Assembly: GCA_002293455.1 (NCBI GenBank)
Contig: DBDH01000072.1
Location: 1,793-9,769, forward strand
Length of the DNA stretch: 7,977 nt
Source of the DNA: Treponema sp. UBA937
GTDB taxonomy: Bacteria > Spirochaetota > Spirochaetia > Treponematales > Breznakiellaceae
Direction: 5' to 3'
Below, one piece after another: positions 1 through 5,449 of the stretch. The notes beneath the pieces were generated by a model. That model was given only the letters and a program-made list of their open reading frames with translations. It was not told the origin of the DNA and did no database searches. Made by a program: the position numbers and the translations under genes. How positions within the stretch are numbered: the stretch's first letter is position 1; every line of letters begins with the position of its first letter.

Positions 1-1
1 C

Positions 2-418
2 CCCAACGGAATTGACGGTCTTTCGATAGGAGCCGGTTTTGATTACAGTTTTTTTGGCGGCGACCTTTATCTTCTTGCCGAATATCTTTTTAACGGAAAA
101 GATTCTTCGACAAGCATAAACGGTGGCGGCAGCAGAACAAATTATCATTACCTTTACGGAAGCGCCCTTTACCGGTTTAACGATTTCAGCTCACTTTCAC
201 TATCAGCCCTTTTTTGTTTTGACGATCTTTCCTTCCAGCCAATCGCCGCGTTCAACTACGAACTTTTCCAAGGCTTTACGCTTAACCTTACCGTAAATGT
301 TCCCTTAGACAGAAGCGTCTTTTCCGGCGGACGCGCGGGAGAACTCGGTCCGCTTCCCCCCGGCATGAAAGAAGGCGCAAGATTGTTAATCATGGCAGGA
401 GCGAAGTTGAGGTTTTAA
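2..418 (+). CDS. C-terminal part of an outer-membrane beta-barrel protein (5' end outside window)
   Basis: An open frame enters at the left edge (codons from base 2) and ends at TAA 416-418, giving 138 residues with no start in the window. The protein alternates short aromatic or hydrophobic stretches with polar turns (for example GGDLYLLAEYLFNG, GSALYRFNDFSSLSLSALF and GFTLNLTVNVPLDRS). This is the pattern of antiparallel membrane beta-strands. It ends in AGAKLRF; a C-terminal Phe on the last strand is the usual recognition signal for the BAM assembly machinery, so an outer-membrane location is likely. The last 37 codons have a degenerate second copy at 1535-1646. I do not recognise the specific family. 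The substrate or role is unknown; a porin-like or surface structural role is an inference. No clear terminator follows; a 5S-like fragment begins two bases after the stop. Confidence 0.75.
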   Translation, partial: PNGIDGLSIGAGFDYSFFGGDLYLLAEYLFNGKDSSTSINGGGSRTNYHYLYGSALYRFNDFSSLSLSALFCFDDLSFQPIAAFNYELFQGFTLNLTVNVPLDRSVFSGGRAGELGPLPPGMKEGARLLIMAGAKLRF

Positions 419-419
419 G

Positions 420-478
420 GACTTTTATGTTTGGAAAGGGGACAATAACTCCACCATAATCGCCATGCAATTAAATAA
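420..478 (-). pseudogene. Degenerate 5S rRNA fragment (5' half)
   Basis: Read on the + strand, this stretch parallels the complement of the true 5S gene at about 7349-7413. Both share the order GACTT, TGTT.GGAAAGGG, ATAAC, CTCCACCATAA and GCAATTA, with a few small gaps in the fragment. It corresponds to the 5' half of 5S rRNA on the minus strand, and the resemblance seems to continue slightly into the 5S-23S spacer (GCAATTA). It starts immediately after the beta-barrel gene's stop codon. It is too short and too changed to be functional. Alignment was by eye. Confidence 0.6.
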
Positions 479-540
479 AGATTTATTGTCTAAAAAAGGG
501 AAAACATTGTAGATTACCAGTACTCTTGAGTTGCTCTTTT

Positions 541-897
541 TTATCTCTCTTCAAAATAATTCATTAACGCAAATATATATGATGTTTTTCTTGATATTTT
601 TCTAACAGATTTTCTTAAAATATCTCCATTTTTCCACTGAACATAATAAGGATATATTTTTTTAAAATCATCTTTTTCTAATCTTATACTATTTTTTAAT
701 TTTGAAGACGGTTCATTTATTTTTGCCGCCGAAATAATTAAAACATCATTTTCTGAAATTATTGAAAACCACAATCCTTCTGTAGAATTGAGTCGTTTAG
801 TTTTTATTTCCATTGTTCCCAGTTCAAATTTCAAAATAGCCTTTTCCCATAAATCATTAAGATATTCATCATCTAAATTTAAGTACTTAAATGTCAT
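541..897 (-). CDS. Hypothetical protein, 118 aa, very AT-rich gene
   Basis: This is an intact 118-residue frame with ATG at 897 and stop at 541-543. AAGGAG lies 7 bases before the ATG, and a good promoter (918-946) lies 21 bases upstream, so it is probably expressed. I do not recognise the family. The protein is soluble, with no signal peptide or membrane segment. It is rich in Lys, Glu, Asn and Ile, with a hydrophobic core stretch VLIISAAKI near residue 52 and a basic C-terminal part (RKSVRKISRKTSY, about residues 95-107) followed by an aromatic end. Base composition is only about one quarter G+C in the stretches I counted, far below the sugar operon, which suggests acquisition from elsewhere. 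It lies between two 5S-derived fragments and downstream of the antitoxin gene, but has its own promoter. Its function is unknown; a cargo gene of a small inserted segment is one possibility. Confidence 0.7.
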   Translation of the reverse strand: MTFKYLNLDDEYLNDLWEKAILKFELGTMEIKTKRLNSTEGLWFSIISENDVLIISAAKINEPSSKLKNSIRLEKDDFKKIYPYYVQWKNGDILRKSVRKISRKTSYIFALMNYFEER

Positions 898-917
898 TAT
901 AAGTCTCCTTGTCTATT

Positions 918-946
918 ATTAGACTACCCCTCTTCATGTTTGTCAA
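918..946 (-). promoter_or_regulatory. Sigma70-type promoter for the 118-aa gene
   Basis: On the minus strand, TTGACA (941-946) is followed after exactly 17 bases by TCTAAT (918-923). Transcription would start about 15 bases before the ribosome binding site of the gene beginning at 897. Confidence 0.6.
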
Positions 947-1011
947 TATTGTCACCAAGAGAAAAACATTTATCATGAAATTACAATGGTGTTAACCTCA
1001 ACTCAAGACAA

Positions 1012-1130
1012 AAAAGCCTGACGACTAACTGTTTTCCCACTCTTAGCAGAGCAGTATCATCGACGTGAGAGGTCAGATACATCCGTTTAACTTCCGTTTT
1101 ATAAGGGAAACTATTATAACGCCTTCATAA
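1012..1130 (-). pseudogene. Degenerate full-length 5S rRNA-like copy
   Basis: The + strand text runs parallel to the complement of the real 5S gene (7288-7403). Shared blocks, in order, are AAAAAAGCCT, ACT.AC, TTTCCCACTC, AGAGCA.TATCATCG.CGTGAGAGG, ACTTCCG, AAGGGAA, TATAAC, and CCT.CA..ATAA. There is an extra stretch of roughly 13 bases (after GAGAGG) absent from the real gene. Even the A-tract beyond the 5S 3' end is conserved. Overall similarity is roughly three quarters by eye. The terminal helix (GCCTAG...CTAGGC) is broken, so this is a decayed copy. It sits directly downstream of the toxin remnant, in the same orientation as the rRNA operon. Confidence 0.7.
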
Positions 1131-1135
1131 TAACA

Positions 1136-1183
1136 TCAATCATCATAATGTTTGCCGCACTGAACAATAATTATTTCATCACT
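1136..1183 (-). pseudogene. C-terminal remnant of a RelE/YoeB-superfamily toxin
   Basis: Directly after the antitoxin's TAA, and in the same frame, the minus strand encodes SDEIIIVQCGKHYDD followed by TGA (1136-1138). This matches the end of RelE-superfamily toxins of the Txe/YoeB type: E. coli YoeB ends in DDSLLIAACRYHY, with the same hydrophobic strand, Cys and terminal His-Tyr. Such toxins are about 85-90 residues, so some 70 codons including the start are missing. The position immediately downstream of an antitoxin is where the toxin gene is expected. The remnant cannot be functional. The family assignment rests on only 15 residues and should be treated as likely rather than proven. Confidence 0.6.
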
Positions 1184-1450
1184 TTATGCATCAGCATCCT
1201 CAATTAATTCATGTGATGACAAATTCCTTCCCGATTCAATATCATCTATCCTGCGGCTTAATTCTGCTTGATTCTTATCACTGTAAAACGGGTCGTAGAT
1301 TTCAAACGGTATCTTCCCTTGCCGTAACGATTGCCGGGCGAATATATTGAATGCTGTTGATAAGTTCATGCCAAAATCATTAAACATTCTCTCCGCTTTT
1401 TCTTTTATGTCTCGGTCAAGCCTTATTGTTACGTTTATGGTATCTGCCAT
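1184..1450 (-). CDS. RelB/DinJ-family antitoxin, toxin partner lost
   Basis: This 88-residue protein is the expected size for type II antitoxins of the RelB/DinJ family. Residues 5-12 (INVTIRLD) form the DNA-binding strand of a ribbon-helix-helix fold. Residues 29-52 (MNLSTAFNIFARQSLRQGKI then PFEI) are the characteristic helix and motif of this family. The acidic C-terminal tail (about residues 60-88) is the part that normally binds the toxin. I chose ATG at 1450 rather than the farther upstream ATG at 1621: GAGGTG lies 6 bases before it, the family fold begins there, and the upstream extension would run through the promoter and into the duplicated barrel-gene fragment on the opposite strand. 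A promoter with an embedded palindrome lies just upstream, consistent with autorepression. No intact toxin gene follows; only its last codons remain (1136-1183). It may now act as a stand-alone repressor or as an antidote to a related toxin elsewhere. Confidence 0.88.
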   Translation of the reverse strand: MADTINVTIRLDRDIKEKAERMFNDFGMNLSTAFNIFARQSLRQGKIPFEIYDPFYSDKNQAELSRRIDDIESGRNLSSHELIEDADA

Positions 1451-1480
1451 GATATTCACCTCTTTGTATTTTTTAAATTC

Positions 1481-1509
1481 ATTATAATGCAAAATGCAGT
1501 GCATTTCAA
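1481..1509 (-). promoter_or_regulatory. Promoter of the antitoxin gene
   Basis: On the minus strand, TTGAAA (1504-1509) and a perfect TATAAT (1481-1486) are separated by exactly 17 bases. The predicted transcript would have a leader of about 25 bases before the ATG at 1450. Confidence 0.75.
1492..1506. promoter_or_regulatory. Likely antitoxin operator (palindrome)
   Basis: AAATGCA-G-TGCATTT is a perfect 7-bp inverted repeat around one base, lying mostly in the spacer between -35 and -10. A further TGCATT on the minus strand follows just before the -10 (1485-1490), giving three half-sites. RelB/DinJ antitoxins repress their own promoters by binding such repeats, so an autoregulatory operator is the natural reading. 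Confidence 0.6.
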
Positions 1510-1534
1510 GTTGTTTGCACGATATTTTTATATC

Positions 1535-1646
1535 GACAGAAGCGTCTTTTCCGGCGGACGTGCAGGAGAACTCGGTCCGCTTCCCCTTGGCAATGAAAGA
1601 AGGCGCAAAGCTGTTAATCACGGCAGGAGCCAGATTGAGGTTTTAG
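1535..1646 (+). pseudogene. Frameshifted second copy of the beta-barrel gene's 3' end
   Basis: These 112 bases match 308-418 (last 37 codons of the beta-barrel gene, through the stop) at 99 of 111 positions, plus one extra A at about 1592 that breaks the frame (CTTGGCAATGAAA here against CCCGGCATGAAA in the intact gene). Similarity starts abruptly at GACAGAAGCGTC and ends at the stop (TAG instead of TAA). Several of the differences are synonymous or Lys/Arg and similar swaps. This suggests the piece came from a paralogue that evolved under selection before decaying, rather than from a very recent copy. No start or upstream part of the gene remains. Confidence 0.85.
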
Positions 1647-1674
1647 CACACGGGATCAAATCGTTGACAAAACA

Positions 1675-1703
1675 TTGACAAAAAAATCATAGCTATGTAT
1701 AAC
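1675..1703 (+). promoter_or_regulatory. Promoter of the DinB-like gene
   Basis: TTGACA (1675-1680) and TATAAC (1698-1703) are separated by exactly 17 bases. Transcription would start near 1710, giving a leader of about 16 bases. An AGGGG ribosome binding site lies upstream of the ATG at 1726. A second TTGACA at 1664-1669 has no matching -10 at the right distance. Confidence 0.7.
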
Positions 1704-1725
1704 AAACAGAAATAGGGGACTCCGC

Positions 1726-2391
1726 ATGAATAAAAAGACTCTTCTGGAAATAAAAGATTACACTCAGCATACAATCATATATTTTTCCAATCAATATGAA
1801 AATGAGAAAATATCTGAGACAAGTTTTTCCAATTGGAATGCTAGAGATGTCATAGGGCACATAAATTCCTGGCTGCAATTCTCCGAAAATATCATCACCT
1901 TGATACAGTCAAAGAAATCAATTACTGATGCTGTTCATGTTGATGTAACATCATTCAATAAAGCAAGTTATGAAAAATATAAAAATGAATCGTTAGAAAA
2001 AACGATTCATGAATCAGAAACGCGTTTGGAAACATATGGAAACGCGGCAGCTTTATTCGATGAAACCGATTTATTACAAAAAGATTCTTCTTTTACAACA
2101 ACAGGATTTGACTTTCCGGCGTGGAAATATATCGCGATGGATTTATTATATCACCCGACTATGCATATGTTGTATTATTACGTAAAACACGGCGATTATG
2201 ATGAATTTGCAAAGGAAATTGAAAACAGCAAAAGATATTTTATGGAATATTCGGATCATAACATGGACGTGTATAATTTTAACGAGTTTTTTGAAGATAA
2301 AACACAAAAGATAGAACAATTTGATGCATTGAAAAAAAACCTAAAAAACAATGACTTTGTGAATGAAATAATCAAAGTTAATCTGAATTGA
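1726..2391 (+). CDS. DinB-like (ClbS/DfsB-type) four-helix-bundle protein
   Basis: This 221-residue soluble protein has the hallmarks of the DinB / maleylpyruvate-isomerase-like helical-bundle superfamily. An N-terminal segment SNWNARDVIGHINSWLQF (about residues 35-52) fits the W-x-x-x-D-x-x-x-H motif with His45. A later HPTMH (His143 and His147) gives the H-x3-H pair that with His45 usually forms the metal-binding triad. Members bind a divalent metal. Some are thiol-dependent transferases or small-molecule hydrolases and detoxifying proteins (ClbS degrades colibactin), and many have no known reaction. The reaction here is unknown. The C-terminal third (from about residue 160) is Lys, Asn and Glu rich and does not resemble anything I know. 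The gene is markedly more AT-rich than the sugar operon. It has its own promoter, stands alone, and converges on gguB with a shared terminator. Confidence 0.75.
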   Translation: MNKKTLLEIKDYTQHTIIYFSNQYENEKISETSFSNWNARDVIGHINSWLQFSENIITLIQSKKSITDAVHVDVTSFNKASYEKYKNESLEKTIHESETRLETYGNAAALFDETDLLQKDSSFTTTGFDFPAWKYIAMDLLYHPTMHMLYYYVKHGDYDEFAKEIENSKRYFMEYSDHNMDVYNFNEFFEDKTQKIEQFDALKKNLKNNDFVNEIIKVNLN

Positions 2392-2452
2392 CAAAATCTT
2401 GTTTCCCATAGATGCAAAGCGAAAATGCATCATATAAAAAATGTTATCTCAA

Positions 2453-2492
2453 AAAAAGCTGAAATCCGTATTACACCGGATATCAGCTTTTT
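2453..2492. terminator. Bidirectional intrinsic terminator between the DinB-like gene and gguB
   Basis: AAAAAGCTGA (2453-2462) pairs with TCAGCTTTTT (2483-2492). After a single A/A mismatch, ATCCG pairs with CGGAT around an 8-base loop. T-runs flank both sides (CTTTTTCTTTC on +, seven T on -), so it can end transcripts arriving from either of the two convergent genes. A weaker hairpin, GATGCA/TGCATC at 2411-2431, precedes it on the + side. Confidence 0.88.
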
Positions 2493-2501
2493 CTTTCCAT
2501 C

Positions 2502-3686
2502 CTAAATTTTGCTGCCTTTTCGCTTTGAATAAAGGTCTATAGCAACTGCTGCCAAAAGAACAAAGCCTTTAATCGCCTGCTGCCAATCGGTACTAACCCC
2601 GATGATGGACATTCCGTTATTTAAAACACCGATAAAGAGACCGCCGACCACAGCACCAATAATCGTACCGATACCGCCGGAAACTGCCGATCCGCCGACA
2701 TAACAGGCGGCAATAGCATCCATCTCAAAACTCTGGCCGGCTTTCGGCGTTGAAGCATTCAGACGGGCGGTAAAAACCAGCGCGGCTATCGAAGCAAGAA
2801 CCGCCATATTGGTATAAATCCAGAACATAACCCATTCGGTTTTAATACCGGAAAGTTTTGCCGCCTTCGCGTTACCGCCAAGAGCGTAAATATGCCGTCC
2901 CTGTACAGTCTTCGACGCAACGAATTGGTAACCTACAACAAGAATCCCCAGCAGAACCAGAATATTCGGCAAACCGCGGTACAGAGCAAACACGACAATA
3001 AAAGCCATAAGTGCCGCGGAAATTGCCGCGAGTTTCAGTATCCAAATACCTTTCGGCAAAACATCAAAATTATACGCTAACTGCTTCCTGCGTTTATTAA
3101 CATCATTAATGATAATAAACACAACAATCAACAAACCTATAAGAAGCGTCAACAGGTGAAGATTCACAGAACCAAGCTTGAGCCCTCCGAATGGGTCTGG
3201 AATATAACCCGAAGAAATTACCTGAAATTCTTCAGGAAAAGGCGCTTTCGTCTGCCCCGACAGAATGACCTGCCCAAGTCCGCGGAATATAAGCATACCG
3301 GCAAGAGTGGCAATAAAGGGCGGAACATGAACAAACGCAATCCAAAAACCCTGCCACATCCCGATAATTGCTCCCATACACAGCGCCACAAACATTGTAA
3401 GGAAGGGATTCATATGAAAATCAACAATCATCACGCCGCAGACTGCGCCTACAAGACAGACGATGGACCCTACCGAAAGATCAACATTTCCGGTTAAGGT
3501 ACAGAGCAGCATTCCCACCGCAAGGACGAGCACGTAACTGTTCTGCAAGACAAGATTCGTCAAATTCACCGGCCGGAAGAAAATGCCGTTCGTCAAAATG
3601 CCGAAAAGAATCATTGCTATAGCAAGCGCAATAACCATGCCGTACTGACGCGCATTTTTTTTCAAAATATTCAACAGGGTGTTCAT
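2502..3686 (-). CDS. gguB: Monosaccharide ABC transporter permease (GguB/MmsB, XylH-like)
   Basis: This is the inner-membrane channel of a CUT2-type sugar importer, of the branched-chain amino acid/ribose permease family (BPD_transp_2). At 394 residues it matches GguB/XylH in length (E. coli XylH 393) rather than the shorter RbsC. Many hydrophobic segments are visible. Family landmarks are TGNVDLSVGSI (about residue 66), the cytoplasmic loop GRHIYALGGNAKAAKLSGI (264-282) that docks on the ATPase, and GGSAVSGGIGTIIGAVVGG (331-349). I chose ATG at 3686 over GTG at 3689 because the GAGGAG ribosome site is then 7 bases away instead of 4. It is the last gene of the operon, 35 bases after gguA, and ends just before the terminator at 2453-2492. 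Calling it GguB rather than XylH rests on the clear ChvE identity of the binding protein in the same operon; the two permeases are close relatives. Confidence 0.92.
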   Translation of the reverse strand: MNTLLNILKKNARQYGMVIALAIAMILFGILTNGIFFRPVNLTNLVLQNSYVLVLAVGMLLCTLTGNVDLSVGSIVCLVGAVCGVMIVDFHMNPFLTMFVALCMGAIIGMWQGFWIAFVHVPPFIATLAGMLIFRGLGQVILSGQTKAPFPEEFQVISSGYIPDPFGGLKLGSVNLHLLTLLIGLLIVVFIIINDVNKRRKQLAYNFDVLPKGIWILKLAAISAALMAFIVVFALYRGLPNILVLLGILVVGYQFVASKTVQGRHIYALGGNAKAAKLSGIKTEWVMFWIYTNMAVLASIAALVFTARLNASTPKAGQSFEMDAIAACYVGGSAVSGGIGTIIGAVVGGLFIGVLNNGMSIIGVSTDWQQAIKGFVLLAAVAIDLYSKRKGSKI

Positions 3687-3721
3687 CACATAACTCCTCT
3701 TTACCTTTTAGTTTCTATAAT

Positions 3722-5266
3722 TTAATTGGACAGAATATGCCGCATAATATCTTCCTGAGTTGCGGTTTTGCCTTCAAGCTCGGCGCTGATCCGTCCTTCA
3801 CTCATCACATAAATCCGGTCACTCATACCGATAACTTCCGGCATCTCGCTCGAAATTAAAATACAAGCCAATCCCTGGTCCGCCAAATCGTTGATAATCG
3901 TATAAATTTCATGCTTGGCACCCACATCAATACCCCGGGTCGGCTCATCAAGAATAAGAATCTTTGGATCCGAAAAAAGCCATTTTGCCAAAACTACTTT
4001 TTGCTGATTACCGCCGGAAAGATTTCCCGCAAGCTGCAAAATCGAAGGCGTTTTGGTTTTCATCTTTTGACGGTAATCTTCCGCCGCGACAATTTCCTCA
4101 TGCTCATTGATGATGCTGCCCCTGGCAATTTTTTTCAGTTTTGCAAGCGTGGTATTTTCTTTGACAGATTCAATCAGCACAAGACCGTATTCCTTGCGGT
4201 CCTCAGTTACATACGCAATACCGTGTTCAATAGCTTTCGGAATCGAATTGAGCTCGACCTCTTTGCCATTAATCAACATTTTCCCGCTGATATTGGCTCC
4301 GTAGTATTTGCCGAAAATACTCGTAGCAAGTTCCGTGCGGCCGGCCCCGACAAGCCCCGCCAACCCAACAACTTCTCCGGCGCGGACCGTGATATTCACA
4401 TCATCGAGTTTCTTTTGTTCCAGATTATCGGGATTGTACACCGTCCAATGTTTCACTTCAAACACGACATCACCGATTTCGTTATTCCGCTTGGGAAAAC
4501 GGTCGGTAATTTCCCGGCCGACCATCCCCCTGATAATGCGGTCCTCGCTGATCGACGCCCTGCCGCCGGAGCGTTCCACCTCAAGCGTTTCGATAGTTTT
4601 TCCGTCACGCAGAATCGTAATATTATCTGCAACGGACGCAACTTCATTCAGCTTATGTGAAATTAACACCGAAGAAATATTATGCTGATCGCGCAGTTCC
4701 CGCAGGATTTGCAGCAGATGTTCGGAATCTTTTTCGTTAAGCGCGGAAGTCGGTTCATCCAAAATAAGAATTTTGGCATCTTTCGCAAGAGCCTTCGCAA
4801 TTTCCACAAGCTGCTGTTTGCCAACCCCCAGCTTGTTAACCGGAATATTCGGATTTTCATTCAGGCCCAGCTTTTTCATATAGGTAAGCGCATCTTCGCG
4901 CGTTTTATCCCAATTGATAATATTATAACGAGCCCGCTCATCCCCGATAAAAATATTCTCCGCAATGGAAAGATAGGGACTCAGCGCCAGCTCCTGATGA
5001 ATGATAACAATACCGGCCCTTTCACTTTGTTTGATATCGGCAAACGAACAAGATTTGCCTTCAAAAATGATTTCTCCGTCGTATGTTCCGTGAGGATACA
5101 CACCGGACAGAACCTTCACCAGGGTAGATTTTCCCGCGCCGTTTTCGCCAACCAGGGCATGTATTTCCCGATGCTTCACCGTAAGATTAACGTTGTCCAG
5201 CGCTTTTACGCCGGGAAAAACCATGGTGATATTTTTCATTTCGAGTAACGCAGTTTGATCGGACAT
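3722..5266 (-). CDS. gguA: Monosaccharide ABC transporter ATP-binding protein (GguA/MmsA, XylG-like)
   Basis: This cytoplasmic ATPase has two fused nucleotide-binding domains that power sugar uptake (CUT2 type); 514 residues is standard for GguA/XylG. Domain 1 has Walker A GENGAGKST (40-48), the Q-loop Gln in HQELAL (near 91), a family-typical variant signature LGVGKQQ (147-153), Walker B ILILDEPTSA (167-176) and the switch His in ISHKL. Domain 2 has the degenerate P-loop GLVGAGRTE usual in this family (304-312), VTEDRK, a canonical LSGGNQQ (416-422) and Walker B ILILDEPTRG (437-446). As in relatives, one of the two sites is therefore probably the weaker one. I prefer ATG at 5266 over the adjacent ATG at 5269 because GGAGGAG is then better spaced. 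The gene is separated from chvE by 183 bases with hairpins, and from gguB by 35 bases. Confidence 0.95.
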   Translation of the reverse strand: MSDQTALLEMKNITMVFPGVKALDNVNLTVKHREIHALVGENGAGKSTLVKVLSGVYPHGTYDGEIIFEGKSCSFADIKQSERAGIVIIHQELALSPYLSIAENIFIGDERARYNIINWDKTREDALTYMKKLGLNENPNIPVNKLGVGKQQLVEIAKALAKDAKILILDEPTSALNEKDSEHLLQILRELRDQHNISSVLISHKLNEVASVADNITILRDGKTIETLEVERSGGRASISEDRIIRGMVGREITDRFPKRNNEIGDVVFEVKHWTVYNPDNLEQKKLDDVNITVRAGEVVGLAGLVGAGRTELATSIFGKYYGANISGKMLINGKEVELNSIPKAIEHGIAYVTEDRKEYGLVLIESVKENTTLAKLKKIARGSIINEHEEIVAAEDYRQKMKTKTPSILQLAGNLSGGNQQKVVLAKWLFSDPKILILDEPTRGIDVGAKHEIYTIINDLADQGLACILISSEMPEVIGMSDRIYVMSEGRISAELEGKTATQEDIMRHILSN

Positions 5267-5293
5267 CATGCTCCTCCAGAAACAACCAACAAG

Positions 5294-5327
5294 CCCGCCG
5301 CAAAACGTGTATCAAGGATACGGCGGG
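5294..5327 (-). promoter_or_regulatory. GC-rich hairpin in the gguA leader
   Basis: CCCGCCG (5294-5300) pairs perfectly with CGGCGGG (5321-5327). A competing inner stem, GTATC/GATAC, lies around AAG (5309-5321). It lies about 25 bases before the gguA ribosome binding site. No T-run follows on the minus strand, so it is not an ordinary terminator. A role in mRNA stability or in control of gguA translation is an inference. Confidence 0.5.
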
Positions 5328-5354
5328 GTATGTTGATTCTGCTTTAAAAGTAAC

Positions 5355-5404
5355 AAGGACACAGAGCCCCCGCAGGAATATCTTGCGTTTTGCTCCATGT
5401 CCTT
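5355..5404 (-). promoter_or_regulatory. Long imperfect hairpin after chvE, possible leaky terminator or mRNA stabiliser
   Basis: AAGGACA (5355-5361) pairs with TGTCCTT (5398-5404), GAGC (5364-5367) with GCTC (5392-5395), and CGCA (5371-5374) with TGCG (5384-5387), giving three stacked stems with small internal loops. On the minus strand it is followed by TTGTTACTTTT, a weak T-rich stretch. Closer to the chvE stop there is a small AAGGG/CCCTT stem (5428-5443). Hairpins after the binding-protein gene are common in ABC operons and favour excess binding protein over membrane parts; applying this here is an inference. Confidence 0.55.
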
Positions 5405-5449
5405 CAACAGGGATTCAATCGTTCCCCAAGGGAGTTACCCCTTCGTTAA

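Noticed and set aside
1184..1621. A 145-residue version of the antitoxin starting at 1621
   Set aside because: The extra 57 residues read through the promoter, the operator and the antisense of the duplicated barrel-gene fragment. The internal ATG at 1450 has a good ribosome site and begins the family fold.
1487..1678. A 63-codon + strand frame as a separate small gene
   Set aside because: It is explained by the frameshifted copy of the barrel-gene end (1535-1646). Half of it is the out-of-frame reading, and no ribosome site is seen.
2411..2431. GATGCA/TGCATC hairpin as the terminator of the DinB-like gene
   Set aside because: It has only a 6-bp stem with no T-run; the strong hairpin at 2453-2492 just downstream is a better terminator.
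3911..4660. A 249-codon open frame on the + strand, and several shorter ones, within the sugar operon
   Set aside because: They are antisense shadows of gguA, gguB and chvE, which carry complete conserved motifs. The shadows lack ribosome sites and have no protein-like motifs.
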